Source: Trichosphaerium sp. ATCC 40318
Taxonomy: Eukaryota; Discosea; Flabellinia; Trichosidae
NCBI GenBank assembly: GCA_038496445.1
Contig: JALMLS010000354.1
Location: 248,001-312,000 of the forward strand
Length of the DNA stretch: 64,000 nt
Reading direction: 5' to 3'
Part shown: in pieces, positions 25,772 to 38,062 of the stretch
Position numbering within the stretch: position 1 is the first letter of the stretch
Layout: every line of letters starts with the position of its first letter
Notes under the pieces: model-generated
Told to the model about the DNA's origin: nothing
Databases searched by the model: none
What the model saw: the letters and a program-made list of their open reading frames with translations, nothing else
Program-made: the position numbers and the translations under genes

Positions 25772-26103
25772 GTGACGTCCTTGTGTGACGTTGAAGCACT
25801 TTGACAATCTAGCCAAAAAGTGTCTGGCAAAAAACTCAGTTGCAAGTACAAATTTCCGCGTAAGAATTCTGTTTTGGAATTCACCAAGTTACCCCGCCAC
25901 ACCCTCTACAATACTCTGACGCATAGATTTGATACATTTTTGAGGTATTCATGAATTCAGTAATACTCATATTACGTCATACTTAGCGCCTTTCTAGTTT
26001 TGTTTTACGGAGTAAACACAATAAAAAAACCCGTAGTTTCTGTGATGTAGCTATAGTCTGTCATGATTGCGCTGACTTCACAATAATTTCCTTTTATTTT
26101 ACT
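25772..26103. other. intergenic / possible upstream exon of the phosphatase
   Basis: A minus-strand ATG near 25952 opens a short frame (starts MNTSKMYQIYAS), but it does not join in phase with the next exon. Otherwise no signal. Confidence 0.3.
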
Positions 26104-28237
26104 TCATGAGTCATCATCGTCGTCGTCATCTTCATCAAGAAGAGCAAACGCTGACACACTATCACTTGCAACATTCTTCAAATTAAGGGCTTCAAGAATA
26201 TTTGGAAACATTGTCTCTACTGCATCTGGAAGACTATTTTCAGAGGGACCAAGTAAGTTATCAATATCCATATGATCAACTTCTTCTATTTTATCGTTCT
26301 CATCTTCATCGTCATTTTCATCATCACCATCATCCCCATTATAATCTCCATCATCATCACTGTCTCTGGCAGTCTCTGGTAGACCTTCTAGCATTTGATC
26401 TAATCGTTCTTTCATTGCATCTCTAATTTCCTTCGCCCTTGATCGTGTGAACCAACCACTTGATTTCTAAAGTAGTCAGTATTGTACCGAGTAGATAGCC
26501 AAAACGCAGTCTTCAAGTAAACAGACAAAGGGACTACGCACTATTCTACATTTTTCTTCGTGGTCCTCAAGCAGCTTCTGTACTTTAGCACACTCCACAT
26601 CGTAGTATTGATAACGCGTTTGTGTGCGGTTCGGTGGAACTTGAAAAGTGCGAACCTTTCTCATTAGATCATCTTGGCTCGCACTAGAACACAGTCAAAG
26701 GGTAACTACGCGTGTAATAATAAAAAAAGTGCTGTCAATTCATTGAAAAGAAACTACCACGCACTCTGTTGGGGATTGCTTTAGCTCATCTGCTGCTAGC
26801 TCTGCGACGTTATATTGTACATTTCTTCCTCTTCTCTTTAGAGGAGTAGGATTGGACCCATAGGTAGATACAAGGCCACGTGTACGCTTTGCAGGCACAC
26901 GAAAGTCTATAACTTGATAACTAATGAAGTTTTTAGTTTAAACTTTACAATTTCTAACTCTACAAAATCATCCAGTTTATCTTATACGTACTGACGAGCG
27001 TCTGGAGTGGTTCTAGGATCATATCCGTAACGTAACCAAGTTTTACCCCAAGGACCATTCATAAAATAGTATGCAACATGAGGAAGCATTTTCTGTAAGT
27101 CTTTGGTAAGCTCAGGCTTGACATTTAATTTCAATGTCTCGCGTAGCCAAACTGGACGTTCTGCGAAGAGTTTCTTTAGAGCTACCAATAGTTCTTTTTG
27201 AGTTGATCGAGTAATAGCAGCGAGTACAGGTGGCTCTGTAGGAATCTCTACACAAAAAAAGTTAACACTAAGAGTGTTTTGAACCACTAATACCTGCATC
27301 CCCAGCTTGCAAACGGTATGAAGTCGATCTAGTAGTTTGCTTTGTGCATTCTCTTAAACGAACAACTTCTTCGCCACTTGGAAGAAGCTCTCTTATAGGT
27401 TTAAAATAAGGACTTGGTTGAAAGTAGTAAGGGGACGGCATATCAAGCTTTGAAAAGAAAGGCGGAGGTATATTCATCCCTAAAAAAGTATAATCTTAGA
27501 ACAGAAAGCAGTTGGCGTAGGAATAGCTAACAGCAGAAAAGAAACTATGAATTCCATGTAGACTCAAATTAGTTACGCACCGTATTCTGGTAAATCTGAA
27601 ACTGAATCATTGATCTCTTGGAGAACGTTAGTTCATTGTTGATATTAAAGAATTGAACTTTTATTCAAATTCTGACACTTTCACTTCAAAAAAAAATGTC
27701 AATACAAAATGAGTATGATGTACCTGTTGGCAGTTTTTGTTCATGCTCTAGGAGGGGCTGGTCTATTGGAACCTCACCTTGATACTGAAAGTCTGCCATA
27801 CCTTGTGATGCGTGAGCAAGATACGAATAGTGTTGTAGTCGACTGCTTGCCTTTAAAAACGTATGAAGTTTCAACAGTGCCAACGACTTCGGCGTCAAAT
27901 TTGTCACCATCGCCTGTTTTTGTGACCTTTGCTTCGTTAGCAACTAGTTGAGCATAGTTTGGCGCACTTTTAATAATAAATTTGAAGTGTCTACTCTATC
28001 ACCATACGCAGGGTGTGCATGGTATTCTCCAGGCCTAAAATTTAGCGCTAAGAACTTTTCTCGCTCTTGAAGATGCTACAAAGGTATTAACATTTAGAAT
28101 TCGCGCCTACACACCTCAGATAATTGCTCTGGACCTCCAAGAGTTTCAACAGCTTTATCTACATTTAAAACGCGTCCAGGGTACGTAATACAATAGTACT
28201 TTTTCTGTGGCAAGTCCTTTGGCTCTACGGTTGCCAT
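26104..28237 (-). CDS. GTF3C5: RNA polymerase III transcription factor TFIIIC subunit 5 (Tfc1/GTF3C5)
   Basis: Spliced motifs follow the family in order: ITYPGRVLNVDKAVETLGGP at the N-terminus, LALNFRPGEYHAHPAYGD, SYVFKGMADFQYQ, NIPPPFFSKLDMPSPYYFQP, then the DNA-binding half with LFAERPVWLRETLKLN, GPWGKTWLRYGYDPRTTPDA, RQYQVIDFRVP and an acidic tail ending in a run of Asp. TFIIIC binds A/B boxes of tRNA genes and recruits TFIIIB in the nucleus. One intron (around 27790-27855) requires a GC donor (AAA G|gcaagc) to join VFK to GMADF. Start is ATG at 28235-28237, stop TGA at 26104-26106. Length about 560 residues, close to the usual. Confidence 0.88.
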
Positions 28238-28446
28238 ATGACCATAACGTGTGACTCAACAGGTGTAACAAAAGTTAACGAGCTGATTTTTGACCAATTT
28301 TAACGAAAAAAGTTTTCATAAGCCAAAGGTAAAGGATCAAATACGTCAACAATCAACTTGTAACGAAGAGAGTTTTATTTCTATGAGCGTATGTACATCG
28401 CCGATTGTTTATTTTGCGCATGAGGTTGTAAACGACGCAAGGCACA

Positions 28447-29692
<1,246 letters not shown>

Positions 29693-29905
29693 GGTTTTTG
29701 CGGAGCAGTGTAAAGTTTTAAAGTAAAAGTTGCAAGAACTCTGTTGACAATCCAAAATTTTTTAGTTCCTACCTAACTATTCACAACGGTTTCTCCGGCC
29801 AAAAGTGTCAAGTACTTGTTTCTTAATCAAATACACCAGTTCTACAAAAAAAAAGACACCACTATTTATTTACAACTCACAGAAATGGGGATCACGTTTT
29901 ATCCG

Positions 29906-30525
29906 TTACAACATTAATTCATCAAAAATATCACCGTCACTAAATACTTCATCATCAGAAAGCGAACCAAGCTCATCTGAAAACAATTCGTCGTCACAAA
30001 TTACTTCTTCAAAAGCGGCGAACTGATCTACTTCTGGTTCCAGTGGTCGTAGTTTGCTTGGAGGGGTAATTGGAATCTGTTTAGCAGGTCGCATCTTTAT
30101 GATACCGCCGAGCATAGGATCGCGAAGAAGAGATACATTGACGCGTTCTAGAGAAAAGGTGGCGTTAGTTTTTTCTGTTTAAAATTGTAGCAAAGCTTAC
30201 CAACTTCTGGGTCAGCAAACGGTCTGCCATAGTTTTTGTAAGGTGCAATGTCTGGTTCTAAATAAGAACTACGTGTGGTAGTCTTCTGAGGAGCAGCGCG
30301 AAGACGCGTTTTATTTTTTCGAGGGTGTGAGGTGAAAGGTGTATTATTGTTCAATTTGCCTAGCGGTTTACGTTGTGCCAATCTGTTAGACTGCTGGAAG
30401 TTGCTTACATTTCCAAAAGCTCTACGTGGTGGCGCATTCGACGAGAGTGTTTTACGACCGCGTGTAGATTGGATAGTTGTGTTTCTGTTGAGCGTAGGAG
30501 GTGTGTATACATTAAATGAGGTCAT
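29906..30525 (-). CDS. securin-like / APC/C-substrate-like small protein
   Basis: Two exons make a protein of about 190 residues. The N-terminal part is basic and disordered and carries RKPLGKLNN, a perfect destruction-box pattern (RxxLxxxxN), and RRAFGNVSN, a cyclin/securin-like D-box variant. The C-terminal part is proline-containing and strongly acidic (ICDDELFSDELGS, DDEVFSDGD). Basic N-terminus plus D-box plus acidic C-terminus is the layout of securins, which inhibit separase until APC/C destroys them. Securins diverge too fast for certainty; another APC/C substrate is equally possible. Intron at about 30137-30190. Start ATG 30523-30525. Confidence 0.55.
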
Positions 30526-30656
30526 TCGGTTGAGTAGTGTAAAAACAACGGTAACTTACCCGCCATTTTTGCCAGCCAAATTCCATTCCTTAATCTAGCC
30601 TAGAATTGACATTTACACCCGCCGTTCTCCAAACTACTGCCTGTTTACGCCACTGT

Positions 30657-32233
30657 ATGCTAGGTTGTAGCTTTAACAACATATTTGGCATTGTTTTGGC
30701 GTGTTTGTTGAGCCTACTAGTAGGCTTACTCATCAACCTTAATAACTCGCATATGAGGGAAATAAAGCCTGTAGAAGACATTGTAGACTTTGTAATAGTG
30801 TCAGACTTGGATAAACGAAGTTATAAAGATGAATGGACGTGGTTTTCAATAGCTAGGGTACGTTAGCGCTAGTAGACGCCATAAATTACAATTCAGACTT
30901 CATTGAACCTAATACTGTACAAAAAGTTTGCAGAGCTCCGTAGAGATAAGAGCGGTAACTATACGATCAAGTGGTGGAAACCTATACACCTTGAGACACA
31001 CACGGGAACAAATAACCGTTCTATGGAGCTAAGCGCAGTAGTATGGTTTAATGATATTTTACTCGCGTTTTGTGATCGAACTGGACTGGTACGTTATCTA
31101 TCAACGCTATTTTTTGAGAATATAGGAAAAAAAATTGACATTTCCGTTTAGGTTTATAGAATTTCACCTGATGGACGTGTTTTCCTTCGTTATGCACTTG
31201 CAGGTATACTTGATCTATTTTTTGGTTCCTTAGAGGTATTTATATGCATGTTGAATAGATGGAGACGGCAAAAAAGTAGAAACATTCAAAGCCGAATGGG
31301 CGACAGTACGTCGCTTTGTAGATAACACTTGATTATTAATTTATTGTGATATATAGGTGAAAGATGATAAACTAGTTGTTGGTTCTATTGGCAAAGAATG
31401 GATAAACGAAGGGGTAACGTGGACTAAGAAATCTTTCTTGGAACTTTCTGTTTCTGATTACCTTCTTAGGAGATTGTTCATTACAACGCTGAGTGGACCA
31501 AAACGATCAACACAAATGGGCATATTGTTAATAGCAACTTTCAGAATGAGTATCATAAGTTAAGGTTAGTGGTGTTTGTCTTGTGTATTGAAGCAAACTT
31601 TGGAGTAGGGACGCTGCTAATGCTTCATATCCAGCTTACTTGAGTCATGAAGCTGCTGAATGGTGGCCAGGTACGTTCCCTATTGCACAGTCTGGTGTTC
31701 TTAATATTTATTGTAGAGAAGCGCAAGTGGCTGTTTCTTCCTCGAAGACGTAGTTATGAGCCGTACACTGTTGCTGGAGATGAGACAAAGGGCACCAATA
31801 TACTGTTAATTGCAGATGAAGACTTTCGCAAAGTCGAAATTGTCACCATTGGAGAAATGGACCCTCACTTTGGATTTACAGATATGCGTCTTATACCTGG
31901 TTAGTATATAAATTTCGGATGATTTCAAACATTAATTTAGTAATGGAGGAATCTAAGAAACGAATCCATTTGTGATTATTCTTATTTTTTTCTTATCGAA
32001 TTTTAGGTACTGACCACATTGTTGCTTTAAAAGTCAAGGAGCTAAAAGGAGAGACAGAGACATTTATTACAATATTTGATACAAAAGGTAAATTTTATTT
32101 GGATCCACCTTTACAAAGAATATCACATGTTAAGTATGAAGGCATTGCGTTTCTACCAACCGGTACGTTAAAAAAACCCCAATTATTTTTATCACCTCTA
32201 CTTACCTTAAAAATAGGGTATTGGCAAAAGTAG
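30657..32233 (+). CDS. CANT1: calcium-activated nucleotidase / apyrase (CANT1 family)
   Basis: N-terminal hydrophobic segment (FGIVLACLLSLLVGLLI) makes it a type II membrane or secreted protein. Spliced motifs match the five-bladed-propeller apyrases: VIVSDLDKRS, WTWFSIAR, SMELSAVVWFNDIL, DRTGLVYRIS, FKAEWATVKDDKLVVGSIGKE, YLSHEAAEWWP, KRKWLFLPRRRS, KGTNILL, GFTDMRLIP and HVKYEGIAF near the C-terminus. The family hydrolyses UDP, GDP and other nucleoside di- and triphosphates in the ER/Golgi or outside the cell, needing calcium. About 9 introns, most with GTACG donors. The last 50 nt before TAG (32231-32233) can be read either through or spliced, giving alternative short tails with the same stop. 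Confidence 0.9.
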
Positions 32234-32530
32234 TAAATACATAACAGTATCTGTACAAATAAAATAAAGAACGTGTAAATAGAACTGACAAATATACACT
32301 GTATTTGAGGCAATAAGAACCGTCTGAACTTTGTAACATAAAGGCTTTTATTTCTTAGTTCAGTAAATTGTAGCAGCACAATAGTAAAAACACAATGATT
32401 TGTGATTGTGGGGGATACAAGTCGAGGCCGTTTATTCCATTGAATTTTGTATTTAATTACTGCTCAGTGCTTGTATTATGAGAGCGAAGCTTGTGTTCAT
32501 ATTGTACTGAACAGAGTCGATTTGATGTAC
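32234..32530. other. intergenic
   Basis: AT-rich, no gene seen. Confidence 0.4.
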
Positions 32531-32600
32531 GAGAAAGAGGGGAATCGAACCCCTGGCTCTAGATTGAAGGTCTAGCGAGTTACCCCTACTCCACAATCCC
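32531..32600 (-). tRNA. tRNA-Glu (UUC)-like, acceptor stem imperfect
   Basis: The minus strand folds as a 70-nt cloverleaf: D stem GAGT/ACTC with GG in the loop, anticodon stem CTAGA/TCTAG, loop CCTTCAA (anticodon TTC) and a perfect T stem AGGGG/CCCCT with TTCGATT loop. The acceptor stem GGGATTG/CTTTCTC has two T-T mismatches and one G-T, and position 33 is C instead of T. It may be a tRNA-Glu gene that is degenerating, or a pseudogene. Confidence 0.6.
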
Positions 32601-32833
32601 TGCGTTATATATTAATCCAGCAATGCAAGCCACGCCAATACAAATTCAATATGGATCTTCCATACATTTTATTGAAACTTCATTAAAGTTATTCATTATT
32701 TTCAGAGAGGTTGTTCAACTAACATTGGCTACCATAATAATCTGTGCCAAAAAAATGGTGTTTGCGTCACGTGCACACTGCAATTTAATATCAGCCCTAG
32801 GATTGCTCACCAACAATACCACACCACGAAGTA

Positions 32834-32920
32834 ATTATTTATGAGATAATCGCCTTAACCACTTGGCTACCTCTCTTTTTCTTTTTTAGAGAGGGGAGGA
32901 TTCGAACCGTCCGAAATTAT
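32834..32920 (-). tRNA. candidate circularly permuted tRNA-Met (CAU)
   Basis: On the minus strand the 3' half (32920 to 32888: ATAAT, TTCG, T-arm GACGG-TTCGAAT-CCTCC, acceptor CCTCTCT) lies before the 5' half (32876 to about 32834: acceptor AGAGAGG, TA, D-arm GCCAAGTGGTTAAGGC, anticodon arm ATTAT-CTCATAA-ATAAT). An 11-nt A-rich spacer separates them. The acceptor halves pair 7/7 and the anticodon stem 5/5. The anticodon loop CTCATAA is that of elongator tRNA-Met. Joined, the molecule is about 71 nt. Weak point: the T stem has two mismatches (3/5 paired). No 3' half follows the 5' half and no 5' half precedes the 3' half. Confidence 0.55.
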
Positions 32921-33559
32921 AGTTTTTGGCATGTTGATGAGCTAGCGGGAAGTACACGGTGACTATGCACCACGGAAGAAAGAAAACTTCAAGTGCTTAA
33001 AAAGAGTAGCTGTGATAAAGAAAAAAAAAAGTGGGACTGGTATTTGAGAAAATTATGCGAAAAAGCTAGCGAGAGTTTTGCAGTTACTAACAATTTTGTA
33101 AAAATTACTGTTTTGCAGAAACTAACAAACCCGGTTGTGATGTCTTGTATTAGATACTGTTGTAATCATGGTTGATTAATTGAGTCCTATTTTGGCTTTT
33201 CTTGGAGCAGGCGACTAATCCACTTTGTGGTTTTCTATACAAGCGTCAACGTATTGTAGTTTCTGTTATGTCGGATAACACTAATCCCTCAATCCCAAGA
33301 GGTTATGGGTGGTGGAGGAACACTCGATATCTCTGGCTCAGAACAAGCATGTGTGGTTTATTTATACACGCACGTTCGCGAAATACAAAGAAAATAATAA
33401 TGAAAGTCAGAAAGTGTTACCAGTGGATGTTGCTATCTGAAAAGCTGCTTCAGTCGTTGTTTGATCATTTCGGGTTGTTCAAACGCCTGAAATGTGTCGC
33501 ATGTTCGGACAAAAGTACCATAAGGTCGGGCACAATATTGTCAATACTTATTGTACGTT
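32921..33559. other. gene-poor region
   Basis: Several short open frames, none with motifs or splice context. No function seen. Confidence 0.4.
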
Positions 33560-33880
33560 TCAGTTAGGTTGGTCAAAATTAACTCAATGCAGACGAACAT
33601 TTTCCACAAAATATAGACCAAAATCCACTCAAGTGGATTATTTTTATTCCCAGTTTTGGTTTAACACTATTCGAGTATGGGACAGCTAATATAGAGCACT
33701 GTTCGCTTTCGGTCGGGCCCGTCGCTTTGCTCGGGACAAGAACCCGACCTTCGCTCACAAAATGTCATCCATTGGTGGGTATGGCAGCACAGGTTAATAT
33801 GTGCTAGGTACCAAAATCCACTCGAGTGGATTTTAGTGTTTTTCTGGTGGAAAATAGTATGTTTCAACTCAATTCATTTT
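33560..33880. repeat. foldback / MITE-like inverted repeat
   Basis: Two imperfect inverted arms (about 33575-33640 and 33815-33880) share TTTTCCAC and the near-palindrome AAAATCCACTC(a/g)AGTGGATT. The arms enclose about 170 nt with a GC-richer stem-like stretch (GTCGGGCCCGTCGC...). No coding capacity. Confidence 0.5.
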
Positions 33881-33902
33881 GGATAAGATTAGTAACCTAA
33901 CA

Positions 33903-36400
33903 AGAGATATTTAGATATCTACAATATCTAGATAATCTAGATAATTTCGCCAAAACTAGATAATTCACAAATATCTAGATAATGTAGGGAAACCCAAATT
34001 AGTCAAACATGAAAAGTGTCCTAAAACAGGTAAAGTGTCCCAAATTTTTTTTTTCACAAACAGAGCTCTAACTAATCAAAACGAGGTCGCCGCACACAAA
34101 CAACGTGTTTGATGCGGTAAAATTTTGAGGCTGATGAAATGAGGAGCCTGATATGTCACGGAACCTAGTTTTAAGTGGATAAGGTGCACGCTTATAATTG
34201 TACCAGAATTAACTGCAAAAGAGCACGTGATAACCAACACGTGCAGAGAAATTGAACATTAAAAATTTACTGTTAACGAAAATATAAGAAAAAAAACTTG
34301 AGGGATACTCTTCCAATTGGTACATCTTATGCGTGTGTTCTCTGTATTCATCCTGTAACTTGTGGGTTGTGTGTTCCCCAAAAACAAACCAATACTGAAA
34401 GGAGACATTGATTGCTACTACTCAATAAAAGTTTATCAGATTTCTGTTGTGAAGTGATTCTGTTTCCCAATATTTTCTCTACGCATTGGTGCTATGCTGT
34501 TGACTGTAATACAAAAGAATTAAAACCTACAACTAATTCCAACAATAAATTCAAGCTATTCTCGAAAGAGTACACATTACTTTTTCTTACTAGTATGTTT
34601 TTGCTTTCCCACAAATTTACTCACCAGGTAAGAATATCAACAAAGCAAATGCAATGTGATATTATCTCCACAACCCCTATGGGGAATATCACATTGGATT
34701 TTTTGACCTTGGCTAATTGCAAGGTGCACTTCATTGTTCTCACTGAATCTGCTGAAAAAGTGTCAACGTAAACTGAACCTTTTGAATTTCGCTTTCACAT
34801 GGATGGAATCATCCAATTTTTAGTTTCATGTTACCTCAACTATATCATCAAATACTGGGCAGGAAACAGTATTAAAGTTGATGTTGGTCCATGATATGAA
34901 ATGAACACTTTTTTTGCTCAATATTTTCACTATTCTGCTAGTATTTGATACTTGTTGATCTGCTTGTCTGAAAAAACTTTACCATTTACAACATCTATCC
35001 AGTGAACCTATGATATTGTTGTGGTGTGTGTATGTGATTGGTTTTCAGTAACCTATTTATGGCTGTTCACTAGGCACAACAAGTTGTGAAATAAAATAAT
35101 GTGCAATAGTTAGAGTGAGCATGCTGCGGCTATGACAGAAAGTTTGATTCTTAATTTGAGCGTATATATCGTGCAATATCTATAGATGCGTTCGCTTGGA
35201 TTAATTAAAACGCTTGAAAAGTCTTTGGTGTATGCCTAAACCATTGCAAAGTATTTTTTGAAGAAAAAAAAAAAGAAATGGCTTAAATTCGTTTTTTAAT
35301 ATTTCATGCATACTGACTATAAGTTTGACATCTTTAAATAAGCTGTAGAATATATATTGCGTATGGTACCGCTTATCAATCACTCAAAAAAGTTCTTATG
35401 CAACATGAAGGCTGGGGATGTGTACACCTTTCATGCACTATTTTTTGGCTACGATTCATACACACAAACAAATAGAGATTATAGTTCAGGTACAGAATCA
35501 ATAGGAAATGGGATAGTGTATACATGCAAGCAGAAAAAACCCACCTGGAATATTGAGAACAGTAGGGAGAGTGTATACAATAAAAAATTAAAATTTTATA
35601 ACACAAAGACATTCCCAAAAAAAGGCACCTGAAGCAAGTATACATGTTTTAGGAATGACAATTCTAGGTGTGTATAGCGGTCATCAATACCACATTACAT
35701 TATGCGCATAGTGTTACCTTGGCAGATGATATTAGTAATACATTGGAAATAGGACAAAAGTAGAATATTACGCTAGGAAACAAAGGCTCATCCAAACTAT
35801 CACAATGTAATTGGGTGCGCAACAGTGTTGCTAAAATCGTCCTGAACTGGTAAAAAAATATGATAACCAGCACAACATTAAAAACGGAATTACAAAAAAA
35901 ACTTAGCATTTTTTTCTGGGACACTTTACATGTTTTGGGACACTTTACCTGTTTGACTAAATATTGTAGAACTTTCTTTGTCAAAAATTCGGCACACTAA
36001 TTATCCTATATTATGTCATAGGAGAAAGCCCCCTTTAGGGGTACTAGAGGGTTTTCTACCACCACGGTTTTCAATCACTTGGCACTCGAGGTGCCGTAAT
36101 ACATTGATTGATGGCCAATATCCCTTGAGTGTGTCCCTGTGATTACACATTGATCACTAGACGCAACCTTGTTCTTTAGTTAGTTTTGATTGAATTTGGT
36201 TAGGGCATAGGGGTTATTTATCTAGTATACAAAGTTAAGGCATTCAGGAGTTTTGGGGGGGCAGAGCCTAGCGGCGACTGAGCGCCATAACCCAGTTGTC
36301 TCCCTTTGTGGCGAACAGTTCAATATCACTTCGACATTTTTTCGACATTTTAGTACACATAATGTAAAATATCTAGATATCTCAGATATCTAAACATCTC
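33903..36400. mobile_element. non-autonomous element or composite with nested terminal inverted repeats
   Basis: Outer arms 33903-33936 and 36368-36400 are inverted copies (AGAGAT(a/g)TTTAGATATCT...ATATCTAGAT). Inner arms 33999-34043 and 35918-35960 are inverted copies (TTAGTCAAACA...AAAGTGTCC...GTAAAGTGTCCC), each holding two direct AAAGTGTCC units. The interior shows only short open frames (34412-34771, 35357-35632) with no transposase signature. The element ends 9 nt before the ATG of metalloprotease-like copy A. Confidence 0.5.
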
Positions 36401-36408
36401 TACACAAG

Positions 36409-38062
36409 ATGAATTATACTAGTTTACTCATGGGTACGCTCCCAATAGTTATAAATATCGTGTTCAAGCAATAATAACTCTTTATTTAAAGTATTTACGT
36501 GTATACTAATCACGTGGGCATACGATACATCTTTTTGGGATAATACAGACGATTTTGGCGTCGTATCAAAAAGTACGACAAAGAAAATTACAGCGTACTT
36601 ATCGTTCTATGATCAGTTTTGGTTACACCCGACCCAAAAGGAGGAAAAAGAGATTTGGAATTTGAAGTCGTTTTTCATACTTTCGAGTCTATCCTCACCT
36701 TTAGATGTATTAAACACAGCCCATACGCACCAGATACAAAGGTACATCTAACGCTTCGAAAACCTCGTAGTACCTTTTTTCGGGCTTTTTTTTTCCCTGC
36801 TCCCGAAATTCTATTGAAATAACAGGCTGAGATGAAATCTTCGCTTTTTGTTGTACTCGCTACTAAATCCTGTCGGAGATTGGTGTCCATGATGGCATTA
36901 ATATTACGTACATAGATGTACCTTCGACCACGTACAAGGGTATTGGAGAGAACCACAGACACTTTAGAATGACATCACACTCTGATGGTACTTTTATTGG
37001 ATTCTTTCAAATGATGACGAATAATGACAACAAGACTGAATGGATTCATTTTGATTCTGTAAACACGTGAGTAACCTCCACTCTTTCAAAAGGGTCTAAT
37101 ACTTTTTTCTAAAGCCACAAACCGTTCATGAGACAACATCATATTGATAAGATTGGAAACGCCAGTCACGTGATGTTAAGGTACTTACCATCCAAGCAAT
37201 ACCTACTTTTTCTAAGTCTGTTTAGAGAAAGTATACCTTCAACAGCTGTAAAACGTGGATTCCCTACAGGTGAAACATTGCCATACTCTCCACCACCTTC
37301 TCCATGCCCAACATCTCTGTATGCATACACCCTTGTACGCTCTACAAACAAATCTAAGAGTGCATTGATTTATGGATGTTTAGAGTTTTGCAGCAACAGT
37401 GGCTTACTTTAAAACACTTGGTAGTATCGAAAAGACAGCAAGTTACATTGCAAACGGTATGAGGAGAATGAATTTAAATCTGTTTTTTTAAACAAGGATT
37501 ATTTTAGTTGTCATGGGTGCCAATGTTTTCTTCGAACAAGACTTGGTACAATAATCCTCACTTTGATATTGGTTAATTTTTTGATTAGAATGTTCACTTG
37601 ACAATACAAAATGGTTTGATATTTACATCTGGAGGTTCGATTACCAATTGTCCGGCCTGTCCTACTAATTAATTGCCAAGGTGCATTTAGTTGGAATCCA
37701 GCAAGCGAATGTGTTATATGCCCCAATGCAGCTTTTAGAATTAACTGGAGAACCGCACTTCCTCAATGTTGTGGGGAATCAGCTGCAGGTGTATTGTTTC
37801 ACAATTGCAAAGAAGAATTTGGTTCTCTTGGCCCTGAAAGGCCTTGTCAAGGTGTACGGGAAAACTAGAATACATTCGTGTACATTAACTTGTGAAACAG
37901 GCAGCAGTGTCAGCCCGCTATGCCAATAGCTGGGTGTCTCGACGAAATCTTGGACACACTCTAGGAAGAGTAATGGGTGTAATTGTAGACACTGATGGTA
38001 TTTTAGGACCAGTACAACCTGGGGAGTATGTTTTTGATGTTACAGGAATAAATGATGACTAA
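36409..38062 (+). pseudogene. secreted metalloprotease-like protein, copy A (C-terminally truncated)
   Basis: Exons parallel copy C: signal peptide MNYTSLLMVFTCILITW, FEVVFHTFESILTFRCIKH, GIGENHRHFRMTSHSDGTFI, HKPFMRQHHIDKIGNASHVM, then the region resembling an adamalysin/reprolysin domain (YIANVVMGANVFFEQDL, QCCGESAAGVLFHNC, SARYANSW, RRNLGHTLGRVMGV). The place of the zinc motif HExxHxxGxxHD reads RNLGHTLGRVMG, so zinc binding should be lost. Relative to copy C a 4-nt insertion at about 38051 shifts frame and gives an early TAA at 38060-38062; DNA similarity continues to about 38185. The copy sits next to a repeat element. Confidence 0.6.
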
